Positions 1-8,594 of a stretch of DNA of 64,000 nt are shown here, piece by piece. The stretch is from Embleya scabrispora DSM 41855. Its GTDB lineage: Bacteria > Actinomycetota > Actinomycetes > Streptomycetales > Streptomycetaceae. A model generated the notes under the pieces. That model made no database searches. It saw only the letters and a program-made list of their open reading frames with translations, and was not told the DNA's origin. The translations under genes were made by a program, and so were the position numbers. The stretch's first letter is position 1; every line of letters starts with the position of its first letter. The stretch is taken from positions 159,389 to 223,388 of the forward strand of contig NZ_KB889585.1 in NCBI RefSeq assembly GCF_000372745.1, written 5' to 3'.

Positions 1-1
1 G

Positions 2-493
2 ACCGAGGAGTACGCGTACGCCTTGACCGCAGCCTGGGGAATGCGGGACGAAGATCGCCTTGAGGCTCATGCCGCAGTGCGCGTGAAGCGTAGCGAGAGC
101 AGGCTATTCGGTCCCGAAAGGTTGCACTTCACAGGCTTCTTCACCGAATCGGCCCTGCATATGCACGTCAAGAGCAGGGGTGCCATGATCGCGCAGTTCG
201 ATCATATGGTGAGACTTGGGAGCCTCGACAATGTCGAACTTCGTGTGATTCCGTTCGAAACGCTGGCCTCGGCAACCCTTGGATCCGGGTTCACGGTCTT
301 TCAATTCAATACCCTGAACTCGCCGAGGATCCTGCGTCAGGATGCGGTTGTCGGCCGGCGGCCCCTGAGCGAAGAGCCGCGGGATCTTCGAGAAATCGAT
401 CGCCACGTCAAACGCCTGAAGCGTGCGGCCCTGTCGGCTCAAGAAACCCTGAAATTCATCGATAGCCACGCCAGAAAAATGGAGAAAAAGTGA
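2..493 (+). CDS. XRE-family regulator, C-terminal DUF5753 part (5' truncated by window)
   Basis: This is the C-terminal part of a DUF5753 regulator; the reading frame is open back to the first bases, so the start and the N-terminal helix-turn-helix lie outside the window. The visible part has the typical DUF5753 features: a charged helix with the ARLxRQ-like pattern (here HAAVRVKRSE), a GPERLHFTGFFTESALH strand-helix, an NVELRVIPFET strand and a FTVFQFN strand. In actinomycetes these proteins pair with a small DUF397 protein, and one follows here with a 4-base GTGA overlap, so the two are translationally coupled. The family is regulatory, often in development or stress, and is sometimes described as antitoxin-like. 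The target is unknown. Confidence 0.75.
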   Translation, partial: TEEYAYALTAAWGMRDEDRLEAHAAVRVKRSESRLFGPERLHFTGFFTESALHMHVKSRGAMIAQFDHMVRLGSLDNVELRVIPFETLASATLGSGFTVFQFNTLNSPRILRQDAVVGRRPLSEEPRDLREIDRHVKRLKRAALSAQETLKFIDSHARKMEKK

Positions 494-681
494 GCACTAT
501 AAGCGGCCTTAAGCCTGTTGGCCCGTTCAGAAAAGCTTCCTACTCCAATGCCGATGACGCTTGCGTCGAAGTCGCCCCGATCGGGAGTCACGTTGTTGCG
601 CGAGACTCGAAGATTGATCAGGGGCCTGTCGTCGTGGCCAGCGGGAGCGCTTGGAGCGCTTTCCTAGGCACCTGGAAGTAG
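490..681 (+). CDS. DUF397 small protein
   Basis: A 63-residue protein with the DUF397 signature: FRKASYSNADDACVEVA, then a VVARDSK turn, then GPVVVASGSAWSAFL. The start is a GTG that overlaps the stop of the upstream DUF5753 regulator (GTGA), the standard arrangement for this pair. DUF397 proteins are thought to bind and modulate the partner regulator. No enzymatic motif is present. The length is normal for the family (about 60-70 residues). Confidence 0.85.
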   Translation: MSTISGLKPVGPFRKASYSNADDACVEVAPIGSHVVARDSKIDQGPVVVASGSAWSAFLGTWK

Positions 682-927
682 GGATATGGCTTCCGTCGGT
701 TGACCACCTCATTTGAGGTACTCGCAACATGTGTCCAACTCGGGCTTCCCCGCAGCTGACCAGTCCCGGGGAGTGGCAGTGCTGGGAGATCCGGCGGCGG
801 CGGGTTTCACCCGGCACGCCCGGAGACTTGCCCGGGTCGGACGGGCGATCACGCGATCATCGGCATCCGCGCCCCAGGCCCGCCCAGCTCCGCTCCGGGG
901 GGCGCAACCATGTGCTGTGCGGCGGCC

Positions 928-1494
928 TCAGCCCGTGACGAGCCACAGTTGGCCGGTTTCGTTCATTTTCCACTGCTGCCCCAGGGAATCGGTGAACGTA
1001 ACCTGAGGCGGGTTGTAGAAGATGTCGTTGGCAGGCCATACGCCGCTGTAAAAAACGGCCACACCTCTCGGAGCCAGGACGTCGATCGGATACTTCGATC
1101 GTGTGGCTCCGTACTGTCCTTCGAGTTGAATGGTCGCCCACTCCGGATCGCCGCCGAAGTCCACGCGAACGCCGCGTATCGGATAGTCGGTCGGGTTGGT
1201 GACCGTGACGGTGCGGGATCCATTGCCGTCGGTATTGGGATGACCGGGCACGTCGGTGAACTTGCTGTCGACCGTGATGCGGCGGGCCTGATCGGTTCGG
1301 TCTCTGGCATACGCCAGCAGTTGGTCTTGTTGGAGCCGTAGGACGCGGGTTTGTTCGGCCATGACCGACCGCTGCTCGTCGAGCTGTTGCCGCTGCTTTT
1401 GCAAAGTCCTCAACGTCGCCCAAGCCGCAGTCGCGGCGAACACGGCCCCGGCTGCGGTCAGCGCGTTGCCCCAGTCGATCCGATCCGGCTTCAT
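928..1494 (-). CDS. Hypothetical protein with one membrane segment and coiled coil
   Basis: About 188 residues, no named family recognised. A hydrophobic stretch near the N-terminus (ALTAAGAVFAATAAWATL) is followed by a Gln/Arg-rich helix likely to form a coiled coil (LQKQRQQLDEQRSV). The remainder looks like a beta-rich domain with SRTVTVTNPTDYPIRGV, resembling the Ig-like domains seen outside actinobacterial membranes. The start chosen is ATG at 1494. An earlier in-frame ATG at 1545 would lie inside a strong terminator hairpin and is unlikely. The C-terminal domain probably sits on one side of the membrane with the coiled coil next to the anchor. Function is unknown. Confidence 0.6.
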   Translation of the reverse strand: MKPDRIDWGNALTAAGAVFAATAAWATLRTLQKQRQQLDEQRSVMAEQTRVLRLQQDQLLAYARDRTDQARRITVDSKFTDVPGHPNTDGNGSRTVTVTNPTDYPIRGVRVDFGGDPEWATIQLEGQYGATRSKYPIDVLAPRGVAVFYSGVWPANDIFYNPPQVTFTDSLGQQWKMNETGQLWLVTG

Positions 1495-1522
1495 CAGGGC
1501 AGCGTAACCACATCGGCGGCGT

Positions 1523-1564
1523 GCCGGCGCGGCCCCACCGCTCACGTGGTGGGGCCGCGCCGGC
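1523..1564 (-). terminator. Intrinsic-type hairpin, 17-bp perfect stem
   Basis: A perfect 17-base-pair GC-rich stem (left arm begins GCCGGCGCGG) with an 8-base loop lies just past the stop of the leftward DUF4232 lipoprotein gene. It probably ends that transcript. It also argues that the downstream gene begins after it, at 1494. Confidence 0.75.
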
Positions 1565-1594
1565 GATCTTCATCGGTCTGCCGAGTCGTGTGGG

Positions 1595-2326
1595 TCAGCC
1601 GCCTTGGCCGGCGCTGCCGATGGGGCCGACGTTGATCGGGGAGCCGGCGCCGTCGATGACCGGCACGGTGGGGGTGCCGGGCCAGTTCAGGGTGATGGTC
1701 TTGGTCTCTCCGGGCGGGGTGACCTGCAGGCCCGTGACCTTGACGCCGTAGTCGCCGGTGGCACCGGAGGGGTAGGTGACGCCGAAGGACACCGACGTGT
1801 CGCTCTTGAGGACGAACGGGTCGGCCGGGGCGCCGACGCGCTTCGCGGACAGGGGCCCCTTGGCGGTCTGGAGGTCGACGCCCGCGAATCCGGACATCGT
1901 GCAGTTGTGGCCGATGTTCTTGAACGTCACCGCGACGGTGAGTTCGTTGTCGCCGCCGATGGTGGCGTCCTGCGCGGTGGCCCTGAGGTCGTCGGTGCGG
2001 CACTTGCCGATCGAGCTGTTGTCGCCTCCGCCTCCGCCGCCGGTGGTCGTGCCCTGTCCGCCGGAGCTCTTCCCGGCGGAGTCCTTCCCGGCGGAGACCT
2101 TCCCGGCGGGTTCGGTCCCGCCCCCGCCCCCGCTGCCACCCGGGTTGCCGCCTCCGTTGCCGCCGGTGGTCGACGCCCCGGGCGGGGCGGCCGGCGGGGC
2201 GACGGGCGAGGAGCCCTGCGCGGCCCCCGAGTTCGTCGAGTCCGTGCCCTGGCACGCCGTCGTCAACATCGCGCCGCCGAGGACGGCCGCGGAGACGAGG
2301 AGGGCGGTGCGACGGTTGCGGAACAT
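1595..2326 (-). CDS. DUF4232 lipoprotein
   Basis: About 243 residues. The N-terminus MFRNRRTALLVSAAVLGG and lipobox AMLTTAC mark an exported, lipid-anchored protein with the modified Cys near residue 24. A long Gly/Ser/Pro/Lys linker follows (residues about 30-105), then a DUF4232 beta-sandwich starting at KCRTDDL, with ELTVAVTFKNIGHNCTMSGFAGVDL (here shortened in description: two Cys around this strand probably form a disulfide). The start at 2326 is set by an AAGGGG ribosome site just upstream. A longer frame reaching 2473 has no ribosome site and would hide the signal peptide. Members are common extracytoplasmic proteins of streptomycetes with no known activity. Confidence 0.85.
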   Translation of the reverse strand: MFRNRRTALLVSAAVLGGAMLTTACQGTDSTNSGAAQGSSPVAPPAAPPGASTTGGNGGGNPGGSGGGGGTEPAGKVSAGKDSAGKSSGGQGTTTGGGGGGDNSSIGKCRTDDLRATAQDATIGGDNELTVAVTFKNIGHNCTMSGFAGVDLQTAKGPLSAKRVGAPADPFVLKSDTSVSFGVTYPSGATGDYGVKVTGLQVTPPGETKTITLNWPGTPTVPVIDGAGSPINVGPIGSAGQGG

Positions 2327-2899
2327 GAACGACCCCTTGGTATCCGGTGGTTGGGGCCGAAACACTCTCGGCCCCTCGGTGCCTGCTCGACCACTATGGC
2401 CAGGCCGCCGGCCCGGGCGATACCCGAGTCGTCGCACCACGACATCGCTGTCACAGACCGGTGACATGGTCACGAGAAGGAACGACGGCCACCCCGACCC
2501 ACCCCGCCCGACACCCCGACAACACCACGTTTGCCCAGGTCACAGCCACCACGACCCGACCCGACGGACGGTGTTACAGGAGCTTCGCGACCTGCGGCGC
2601 AGTCGCCGTTCCCATCCGTCGGCGCGGTAACACGCGGCCCCGTCGCACGCGTCCCCCCTCGACCGTCGGCCCGACGGTGGCCGGGTCGACACGAGATCGC
2701 CGGGCATACCGGCGGTGCAACACCGTCGACGGCCCGGCCCCCCGAGGTGCTCGCGACCCCGGACCGGCGCATGCCATGGCTGTTACCTTCTGCGGATGCC
2801 AAGAGGCCGGGTTTTTCCGCTCGTTGCGTCGAACGGGAGAATCCGGCGAACCGATCGTCGTCGTTCGGCTCCATCTGCGGTTCGATTCCCGAACTCGGG
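2327..2899. other. 573-bp gap without a supported gene
   Basis: This stretch carries the leftward promoter region of the DUF4232 lipoprotein and the 3' side of the AraC-type gene. Open frames exist on both strands, but their Arg/Pro/Ser-rich composition marks them as non-coding shadows. A GGTTCGATTCC segment near 2878 resembles a tRNA T-loop but has no matching stem. Nothing else is supported. Confidence 0.5.
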
Positions 2900-3775
2900 T
2901 CAGGGGGCGGTCGGTTCCACCGGGATCCACAGCGCCGCGTCCGCCGTGCTGCCGTCAGCCGACGGGCGGACCCGGAGGATCTCCGGGCCCGGGCGGCTCT
3001 GGTACGGGTTGGACGGGAACCACTGGGTGTAGATGTCGCGCCACAGGTATTGGAGCGCCTGCGGGTAGGGGCCCGAGTTCTCGAATACCGCCCACGTGCC
3101 GGCCGGCACGGTCAGCGTGTCGAGGTCCTCGGGTACGTGGACCCGAGTGCCCGTCACAACCCCGTGGTAGTAGTCGAGTTCGGTTCCCTCGGCGCGGCTG
3201 GGGTCGAGGTCGTCGGTGACCGCGACGATCCCGTCCGGGTCCTGGTCGGACAGGGCTTTGATGCGGTCGGTCGTCTCCCGGGCGATGCCCCGGACGAATT
3301 CGGCGATCGCCGGGTTCACGCCCTCGTGGACCAGCGGGACACGGGCCTTTTTGCCGACCACGTGGAACGCGTCCTTGCGTACGATCCGATATTGCATGCT
3401 GCTGCTTCCTTCCACGATGAGGCGGAAGGACATCCGTGGCTGGGAGTACAGCGCCGCCCCGGTTTGCCGGGCCGCGCCGGGACCCACGCCGTGTACGGCG
3501 CGGAACGCCCGGGCGAACGCCTCGCCGGAGGTGTAGCCGTAGCGCACCGCGATCTCCAGCAGGGTGCGCTCGCCGGCGAGTACCTCGGCGCCCGCCAGCG
3601 TGAGCCGCCTGCGTCGCACGTACTCCGACAGCGGCATCCCGGCCAGCGCGGAGAACAGCCGGCGGAAGTGGTACTCCGACGTCACCGCGATCCGGGCCGC
3701 CTCGCCGATGTCGAGCCGCTCGTCGAGATGCGCCTCGATGTGCTCCAGCGCCCGGTTCAGCCGCTCCAGCACCAC
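2900..3775 (-). CDS. AraC-family regulator with GyrI-like effector domain
   Basis: 291 residues. The AraC double helix-turn-helix occupies about residues 5-105 (LDIGEAARIAVTSEYHFRRL, then LLEIAVRYGYTSGEAFARAF), at the N-terminus as in Rob/SoxS-type fusions. Residues about 125-290 form a GyrI-like/effector-binding domain (MQYRIVRKDAFHVVGKKARV, then TVPAGTWAVFENSGPYPQAL), which usually binds a small hydrophobic ligand. The gene diverges from a dihydrofolate-reductase-like gene across about 200 bp, so it may control that neighbour and itself. The ligand is not known. Confidence 0.88.
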   Translation of the reverse strand: MVLERLNRALEHIEAHLDERLDIGEAARIAVTSEYHFRRLFSALAGMPLSEYVRRRRLTLAGAEVLAGERTLLEIAVRYGYTSGEAFARAFRAVHGVGPGAARQTGAALYSQPRMSFRLIVEGSSSMQYRIVRKDAFHVVGKKARVPLVHEGVNPAIAEFVRGIARETTDRIKALSDQDPDGIVAVTDDLDPSRAEGTELDYYHGVVTGTRVHVPEDLDTLTVPAGTWAVFENSGPYPQALQYLWRDIYTQWFPSNPYQSRPGPEILRVRPSADGSTADAALWIPVEPTAP

Positions 3776-3973
3776 GGACTCCTTCCTTTGCTTGCGAGCT
3801 CCACGTTAGGAAGGGGCACGCTTGTCGGACCCGACATTCTGTGCCCGGCTCGGTCGGGTGAATCGGCGCCACCGCGGGTCGGTCGCGGACGCGGTCGGCA
3901 TGGTCGATGCGTGTCCTGGGGAGTCGTCCCGGGAGGCAGCCCGGTTTCGGACGAGTGCGACGAGGTGCGTGTG

Positions 3974-4534
3974 ATGCGGAAGATCGTCTTCTCCATGTCG
4001 GTGTCCCTGGACGGCTTCATGGAGGGTCCTCACCACGACATCGGCTGGCATCGCGTCGACGAGGAGCTGCATCTGCACTTCAACGAGTGGCTCGGCACGA
4101 TGGGGGCGTTTCTCAGCGGGCGGGTCACCCACCAGCTCATGGCGGACTTCTGGCCGACGGCGGACGCCGATCCGGCGAGTACGCCGGCCATGGTCGAGTT
4201 CGCCGGGATCTGGCGGGACATGCCGAAGATCGTGTTCTCCCGGACCCTGGAGCGCGCGGACTGGAACACCACGATCAAGCGGGACGTGGTGGTCGAGGAG
4301 ATCAGGGCGCTGCAGGCCGAGCCGGGTGGGGATCTCGTGCTCGGCGGCGCCGATCTGGCCGCGACCTTCAGGCGGCTCGACCTGATCGACGAGTACCGGG
4401 TCTACGTGCATCCGGTGCTGATCGGACGCGGCAGGCCGATGTTCCGGCCGACGGACGGGATGACCGACCTGCGGCTCGCGGAGACCCGGGCCTTCGGCAA
4501 CGGGGTCGTGCTTTTGCGCTACGCGGCGCGGTGA
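3974..4534 (+). CDS. Dihydrofolate reductase / RibD C-terminal family protein
   Basis: 186 residues with the RibD_C/DHFR-like fold: N-terminal strand MRKIVFSMSVSLDGFMEGP, the GAFLSGRVTHQLM helix, KIVFSRTLERADWNT, a GGDLVLGGADLAATF nucleotide-binding turn, and the LIDEYRVYVHPVLIGRGRPMF segment. These proteins bind NADPH and reduce small substrates. Most are not true folate enzymes. The ATG is preceded by GAGGTG at good spacing. A GTG one codon upstream is an alternative. It diverges from the AraC/GyrI-like gene, a pairing often seen when the regulator controls the reductase. Confidence 0.85.
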   Translation: MRKIVFSMSVSLDGFMEGPHHDIGWHRVDEELHLHFNEWLGTMGAFLSGRVTHQLMADFWPTADADPASTPAMVEFAGIWRDMPKIVFSRTLERADWNTTIKRDVVVEEIRALQAEPGGDLVLGGADLAATFRRLDLIDEYRVYVHPVLIGRGRPMFRPTDGMTDLRLAETRAFGNGVVLLRYAAR

Positions 4535-4665
4535 CGGGCCCGGCCGGGGTGACCCGAGCCGGCGTGGACGGAGCGTGGGCCGCTGGGCCCGGCCCGCGCG
4601 GAGCGTGTGCCGCACGCGGGTGGACGCGGCGTCGGCCCGCACCCGGGCTCGGTGTGCGTCGTGGG

Positions 4666-5412
4666 TCAGCCCAGTTGGGTGTAGCGGGTCAGGGCGGTGC
4701 GGAAGGCGCTCGGGTGTACGGCGAGTGGGTCGGTGTACGGGTTGCGCAGTTGCAGGACGAACAGGATGCCGAAGGCGACGATCGCGCCGACGAAGGCCAG
4801 TGCGACGACGTGGCGGCGATCCGTGGTCGGGCCGACCAGCGCCGGGAAGACGATCGTGAACACGCCGGCGACGATCATGGCGACCGGTAGCACGATCGGG
4901 GTGATGGCGGCCGGATCGGCGAGCCGTACGTGGCGTTTGACGTACAGGTCGGCCACGGCCGCCTCGGTGTCGACGGCCGTGTCGTGCGCCGTGGCGGAGA
5001 CGGCGGCCACGCGGGCCGCGACCAGGTCGAGTTGCCGCCACGCGAGCGGGGTGTCGTGCTTGTCGGCCATCGCCGGCCATTCCTTGTCGATCACTGTGCG
5101 GGTGTAGTCGCGCAGTCCGGTGCGGACCGCTTCGCGGTCGGGCGCGGGAAGCCTGCCGGCCGCCGCGTAGGTCTTGGTCAGTACCCGTGCCTCGTCGCTC
5201 GCGTGCTGGCGGACCGTGGACTGGAGTTCCCACGCCCCGACGATCTGAAAGCTCGTCAGCAATACGAAGGAGGACAGCACGGCTCCGCCGCAAAAGGACA
5301 GCAGTTGACCGTCGAATCCGCTCGCCTTGGCGCTCTCGCTGCGGCTGAGGAGAACGAGGGCTCCCGCCGCGATGCCGGCGCCGAGCAGGGCGCCGAGAAT
5401 CCAGGTGATCAC
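4666..5412 (-). CDS. DUF4239 membrane protein (bestrophin-like domain)
   Basis: About 248 residues. The first hydrophobic segment (ITWILGALLGAGIAAGALVLL) and a second (FCGGAVLSSFVLLTSFQIVG) flank a short loop. A soluble helical region follows (residues about 65-170, with the HASDEARVLTKTYAAAGRLP motif typical of DUF4239), and two more membrane segments close the protein (ITPIVLPVAMIVAGVFTIVF and HVVALAFVGAIVAFGILFVL). The start is GTG at 5412, overlapping the stop of the upstream lipoprotein gene by 4 bases (GTGA), so the two are coupled. Family function is unproven; a channel-like role has been suggested from similarity to bestrophins. Confidence 0.82.
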   Translation of the reverse strand: MITWILGALLGAGIAAGALVLLSRSESAKASGFDGQLLSFCGGAVLSSFVLLTSFQIVGAWELQSTVRQHASDEARVLTKTYAAAGRLPAPDREAVRTGLRDYTRTVIDKEWPAMADKHDTPLAWRQLDLVAARVAAVSATAHDTAVDTEAAVADLYVKRHVRLADPAAITPIVLPVAMIVAGVFTIVFPALVGPTTDRRHVVALAFVGAIVAFGILFVLQLRNPYTDPLAVHPSAFRTALTRYTQLG

Positions 5413-6107
5413 GAGCGCACTCCTCTTCTCCCGGGATGGGGCAGCAGGGCCGCGAGCGCGGCGGGCAGGATCGACACGATCAGGGCCGGTCCGATCCCGT
5501 CCGCGAAGCCGGGGGATGACGGATCGTCGTCGGGCGGCGCGGCGGCGATCCGCAACGGCCGTGGCACGGGCGGGCGTTCGGCTGTGGATGCGGGGGTGCT
5601 CGGCGGCTCGGGCAGTGGGTCCGAGACTACGGGGACGTACGGGCGGGCAGGCGCGGCCGGCGGCCGGGTCGGGGGTGGTGCGATGGGGGCTCGTTCGGTC
5701 GCCTTGGTAACCACCGGTGCGGGAGCCGACGGCCGGGGCCGCGGTGGCCGCGGTGGCGGTGGCGGCCGGGTGGCGGTGGGAGTGGGCGGCGGCCCGGTCG
5801 GGCATCCGCCGCCGGGACACACGGTCACCGCGACGTCGTCGCCGATCCGGACGGAGGTCAGCACCCCGGGTTGGTACACCACATGCACCCGGTCGGTGTG
5901 TACCTCCGTGCGTGGGCCGACGGGCTCGGCCGATCCGGGCCCGGTTTCCACAGTCACCGTGACGCGCTCGTCGGCGGAGGCTTGGCCGCAGCCGGCCAGG
6001 GCCGGCAGGCCGACACACGCCACCAGCAGACACCGAGCCGCATATCGAGCCGGGTGCCGAGCCGAGTGCCGAACTGAGTGCCGAGCCGAGTGCCGAGAGT
6101 TGCCCAT
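5409..6107 (-). CDS. Proline-rich lipoprotein with C-terminal membrane segment
   Basis: About 232 residues from the only clear ATG. A hydrophobic core CLLVACVGLPALAGC supplies a lipobox with the modified Cys near residue 40. Residues about 45-100 form a small beta-rich domain (DERVTVTVETGPGSAEPVG), then a long Pro/Ala/Arg linker to about residue 195, then a hydrophobic stretch (GIGPALIVSILPAALAALLP). The first 20 residues are an unusual His/Arg/Ala repeat (RHSARHSVRHSARHPARY) encoded by a short tandem DNA repeat. No ribosome site precedes this ATG, so the true start may lie nearer the hydrophobic core. It is coupled to the DUF4239 gene, and the pair may form an envelope complex. Confidence 0.65.
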   Translation of the reverse strand: MGNSRHSARHSVRHSARHPARYAARCLLVACVGLPALAGCGQASADERVTVTVETGPGSAEPVGPRTEVHTDRVHVVYQPGVLTSVRIGDDVAVTVCPGGGCPTGPPPTPTATRPPPPPRPPRPRPSAPAPVVTKATERAPIAPPPTRPPAAPARPYVPVVSDPLPEPPSTPASTAERPPVPRPLRIAAAPPDDDPSSPGFADGIGPALIVSILPAALAALLPHPGRRGVRS

Positions 6108-6255
6108 GGCATCAGGGTGGCGACGCCGGGTCTACACGATCGGACGAATGCCTCGAAACCCCACTTTCGAGTGATCGGCGGCGAGGCGGTGTGCTGCGCG
6201 GGGGCGGAGTGGGGGGTGGGTCCGGGTGGTGAGTGATTGGCGGGGTGGGGCGTTT

Positions 6256-6327
6256 TGCTCGTCCGCTACGCGGCCGGGGCGGTGTGGGCGTGGGTCGTGT
6301 GGGTGGTGCTCGTCCGCTACGCGGCCG
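6256..6327. repeat. Two 21-bp direct repeats
   Basis: A 21-base unit beginning TGCTCGTCCGCTACG occurs at 6256-6276 and again at 6307-6327, 51 bases apart, in the gap between two gene blocks. The copies are identical. No protein is supported here. Origin and role are unknown. Confidence 0.6.
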
Positions 6328-6386
6328 TGGTCTTGGGGCGGCCTGTTGCTTGCCTGCGGCGGTGTCTGGAATCGTCCCCCCGCGAC

Positions 6387-6422
6387 GAAGGCGGCCCCCG
6401 GCCTGAGCCGGGAGCCGCCTTC
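6387..6422 (-). terminator. Terminator hairpin of the racemase/acyl-CoA dehydrogenase operon
   Basis: GAAGGCGGC pairs with GCCGCCTTC, extended by a CCCGGC/GCCGGG stem around a 4-base loop, just past the stop of the last leftward gene of the operon. Confidence 0.75.
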
Positions 6423-6444
6423 GGGGGTGCCGCGTCGTGGGGTG

Positions 6445-7584
6445 TCAGCCCTTGTCGAGGACGTCGGCTGCGATCAGGTCCTCCAGGTAGCGGTCGTCCC
6501 ACCAGTTGAGCTGGAGGGACTTGGCGCGACGGAAGTACAGCTGTACGTCGCATTCCAGGGTGAAGCCCATGCCGCCGTGCACGTGCACCGCCAGGTCGGT
6601 GACCTCGCGGTAGGTGCGGGCGGCGAAGAGCTTGGCCATCGGGGCCAGGCGCGCGGTGTCGCGGCCCTTGTCCCGGGACCAGGCGGCCTCCCAGACCAGG
6701 GTCTCGGCGCCGTCCACGGCGGTCGAGGCGTCGGCCAGGTTGTGCGCGATCGCCTGGAACGCGCCGAGCGGCTTGTCGAACTGCTTGCGGTGCTTGGCGT
6801 ATTCGACGGTGATCTCCAGCGCGCGCTTGGCGCCGCCCACGGCCTGGGCCGCGAGCAGGATCAATCCGTCGTGGAGCACGTCCGACCAGGTCGGCCAGCC
6901 GGCTCCGGCCGAGCCGACCAACTCGCCGCGTACATCCGCCAGGTCGACCCGGTACTGGGTGTCCGAGGCGATCGTGGTCTGCTGGGTCAGGGTGACCCCG
7001 GCCGCCTTCGGGTCGACCAGGAACAGCGAGACGCCCTGGGCCGGGTCGCCCGGGGTGCCCGCGGTGCCGGTGCGGGCGAGCACGAGCAGCACGTCGGCCG
7101 CCGCCGCGTACGCGACGTGCCGCTTGGTGCCGGACAGCAGGTATCCGTCGCCGTCCGCGCGGGCGGCCAGCGCGACGCCCTTGCCGCCGAAGCCGCGATC
7201 CGGCTCCAGCCACGCCACGCTCGCGATGGTGCTGCCGGCCGCGATGCCGGGCAGGTACTTCTGCCGCTGGTCGTCGGACCCGGCCGCGGCGAGTACGCCG
7301 CCGACCAGGACCGAGCTGACGAAGTGCGGAGTCGGCGCGAGCGAACGCCCGAACTCCTCGTAGACCACGGCCGCGTCGAGCGTGGTCATCTCCGACCCGC
7401 CCCACTTCTCGGGCAGGGTCAGGCCGGTCAGGCCGGACTCGCCGAGCTTCTTCCAGAAGTCCTCGGGGTACCCGACCGGGTCGTTCTCCAACTCGCGAAC
7501 GACACCGAGGTCGGCGTGCCGGGCCGTCAGGCCGCGCACGGTCTCCCGGAGGATGTCCTGTTCCTGGGTGAAATCGAGGTCCAT
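6445..7584 (-). CDS. Acyl-CoA dehydrogenase family protein
   Basis: 379 residues, full length for the acyl-CoA dehydrogenase family (FAD flavoproteins that introduce the alpha-beta double bond into acyl-CoA). It starts MDLDFTQEQDILRETVRGL, has the helical N-domain (FWKKLGESGLTGLTLPEKWG), the middle beta-domain (WLEPDRGFGGKGVALAARAD) and the C-domain (EYAKHRKQFDKPLGAFQAIA, then VHVHGGMGFTLECDVQLYFR). The FAD-contact loop of the middle domain is divergent, which resembles the partner subunits of the alpha2-beta2 steroid acyl-CoA dehydrogenases. It is the last gene of a five-gene operon and probably pairs with the other dehydrogenase at the front of the operon. The exact substrate cannot be told. 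Confidence 0.85.
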   Translation of the reverse strand: MDLDFTQEQDILRETVRGLTARHADLGVVRELENDPVGYPEDFWKKLGESGLTGLTLPEKWGGSEMTTLDAAVVYEEFGRSLAPTPHFVSSVLVGGVLAAAGSDDQRQKYLPGIAAGSTIASVAWLEPDRGFGGKGVALAARADGDGYLLSGTKRHVAYAAAADVLLVLARTGTAGTPGDPAQGVSLFLVDPKAAGVTLTQQTTIASDTQYRVDLADVRGELVGSAGAGWPTWSDVLHDGLILLAAQAVGGAKRALEITVEYAKHRKQFDKPLGAFQAIAHNLADASTAVDGAETLVWEAAWSRDKGRDTARLAPMAKLFAARTYREVTDLAVHVHGGMGFTLECDVQLYFRRAKSLQLNWWDDRYLEDLIAADVLDKG

Positions 7585-7596
7585 CGCGCGTCTCCT

Positions 7597-8070
7597 CTAG
7601 GGCTTCCAGCGCTCGCCGCGCCGGTCCCACGGGTTGTCGTCGGGGGTGGTGGGCAACGCGATTCGCGCGGTGGCCGTGGTGCGGGCCGCGCCGTCCACGG
7701 TCAGCGAGATCTCGGCGCGGACCCAGCCGCAACCGGCCTCGTCCACCGAGACGTCGTCCACCGTGCCGGTGAGCAGCATGTGGTCGCCCGGGAAGACCGG
7801 CTTGGTCATCCGGAACACCATCCGGCCGATCCGACCCTTGGGGCCGGTCCAGTCGTTGAGGTAGCGCTCGAACCAGGCGGCCTGGTTCGGCGTGTTCAGG
7901 AAGATGTCCTGCACGCCCTGGCGCTCGACCGCGAACTTGTAGTCGTGGTGCATCGGCCGCCAGTCGCGGCTGGCCAGTGCGCCCAGGATGACCGTGGTCG
8001 CGGTGACGTCCACGCCGAACGTGGGCAGCGCGTCGCCCTTGGCCAGCTGATCGAGGGTCAGGTCGCTCAT
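7597..8070 (-). CDS. MaoC-family enoyl-CoA hydratase subunit
   Basis: 157 residues with the hot-dog MaoC fold. The stretch LASRDWRPMHHDYKFAVERQ carries the conserved Asp and His of the hydratase-2 motif, so this is the likely catalytic half. It is coupled by an ATGA overlap to another MaoC-like gene. In mycobacterial cholesterol side-chain breakdown, ChsH1 and ChsH2 form such a two-subunit hydratase acting on a steroid enoyl-CoA. The gene order here suggests the same kind of heteromer. Downstream is an acyl-CoA dehydrogenase 12 bases away. Confidence 0.83.
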   Translation of the reverse strand: MSDLTLDQLAKGDALPTFGVDVTATTVILGALASRDWRPMHHDYKFAVERQGVQDIFLNTPNQAAWFERYLNDWTGPKGRIGRMVFRMTKPVFPGDHMLLTGTVDDVSVDEAGCGWVRAEISLTVDGAARTTATARIALPTTPDDNPWDRRGERWKP

Positions 8071-8594
8071 CCGGTGGCCTCCCGCCGGTAGCCGTAGCCC
8101 GTGTAGGACTCGGTGCCCAACAGGGCGCCGTCCTGGTTGTGGTACTCGACGTCGATCACCCAGAAGCGGCCGATCCCGAGCTTGGTGCGCTTTTCCGGAC
8201 TCACCGACCGAAGCACCTGACGCGACGTCACGATGTCGCCCAGGCGCACCGGTTCGTAGAACACGTTGGTGTTGTCGGTCATGATCGCCTCGGGCAGTTC
8301 GAAGCGGATCTTGAGGTCGAAGTGCACCTGGAGGGAGAGTTGCTCGCCCTCGGCGCCGGGGGCCCAGTAGTGCGGGCGCGCCCATGCGGACAGCAGGCTC
8401 AGCGGGGCGATCGGTCCGCCGGTCAGTTCCTCGGCGAGCGCCTCGTCCCAGAACAGCGGGTTGCCGTTCTGCACCGACGCGCACGAGGTCCAGATGTAAC
8501 CGCGCTCGGCGGGGAAGTCACCCCGCTTCTCGTACTGGACCTTGCCGATGAGCGCCGCCACGTCCTCGGGCAGCGCGGTGTCTTGTGCCGTCAT
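8067..8594 (-). CDS. MaoC-like dehydratase N-terminal type (FAS1-DH region) subunit
   Basis: 175 residues. Hot-dog fold of the FAS1_DH/MaoC N-terminal type: LIGKVQYEKRGDFPAERGYI at the front, then IRFELPEAIMTDNTNVFYEP and VRLGDIVTSRQVLRSVSPEK. The catalytic Asp/His pair is not obvious, as in the non-catalytic half of heteromeric hydratases. Overlaps by 4 bases with both neighbours (ATGA at each end), which implies fixed stoichiometry with the downstream MaoC and the upstream racemase-like gene. It probably holds the bulky acyl group of the substrate. Confidence 0.8.
   Translation of the reverse strand: MTAQDTALPEDVAALIGKVQYEKRGDFPAERGYIWTSCASVQNGNPLFWDEALAEELTGGPIAPLSLLSAWARPHYWAPGAEGEQLSLQVHFDLKIRFELPEAIMTDNTNVFYEPVRLGDIVTSRQVLRSVSPEKRTKLGIGRFWVIDVEYHNQDGALLGTESYTGYGYRREATG

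Noticed and set aside
2870-2900. tRNA-like T-loop GGTTCGATTCC
   Set aside because: The bases on either side do not pair to make a T-stem and no acceptor or anticodon stems are found.
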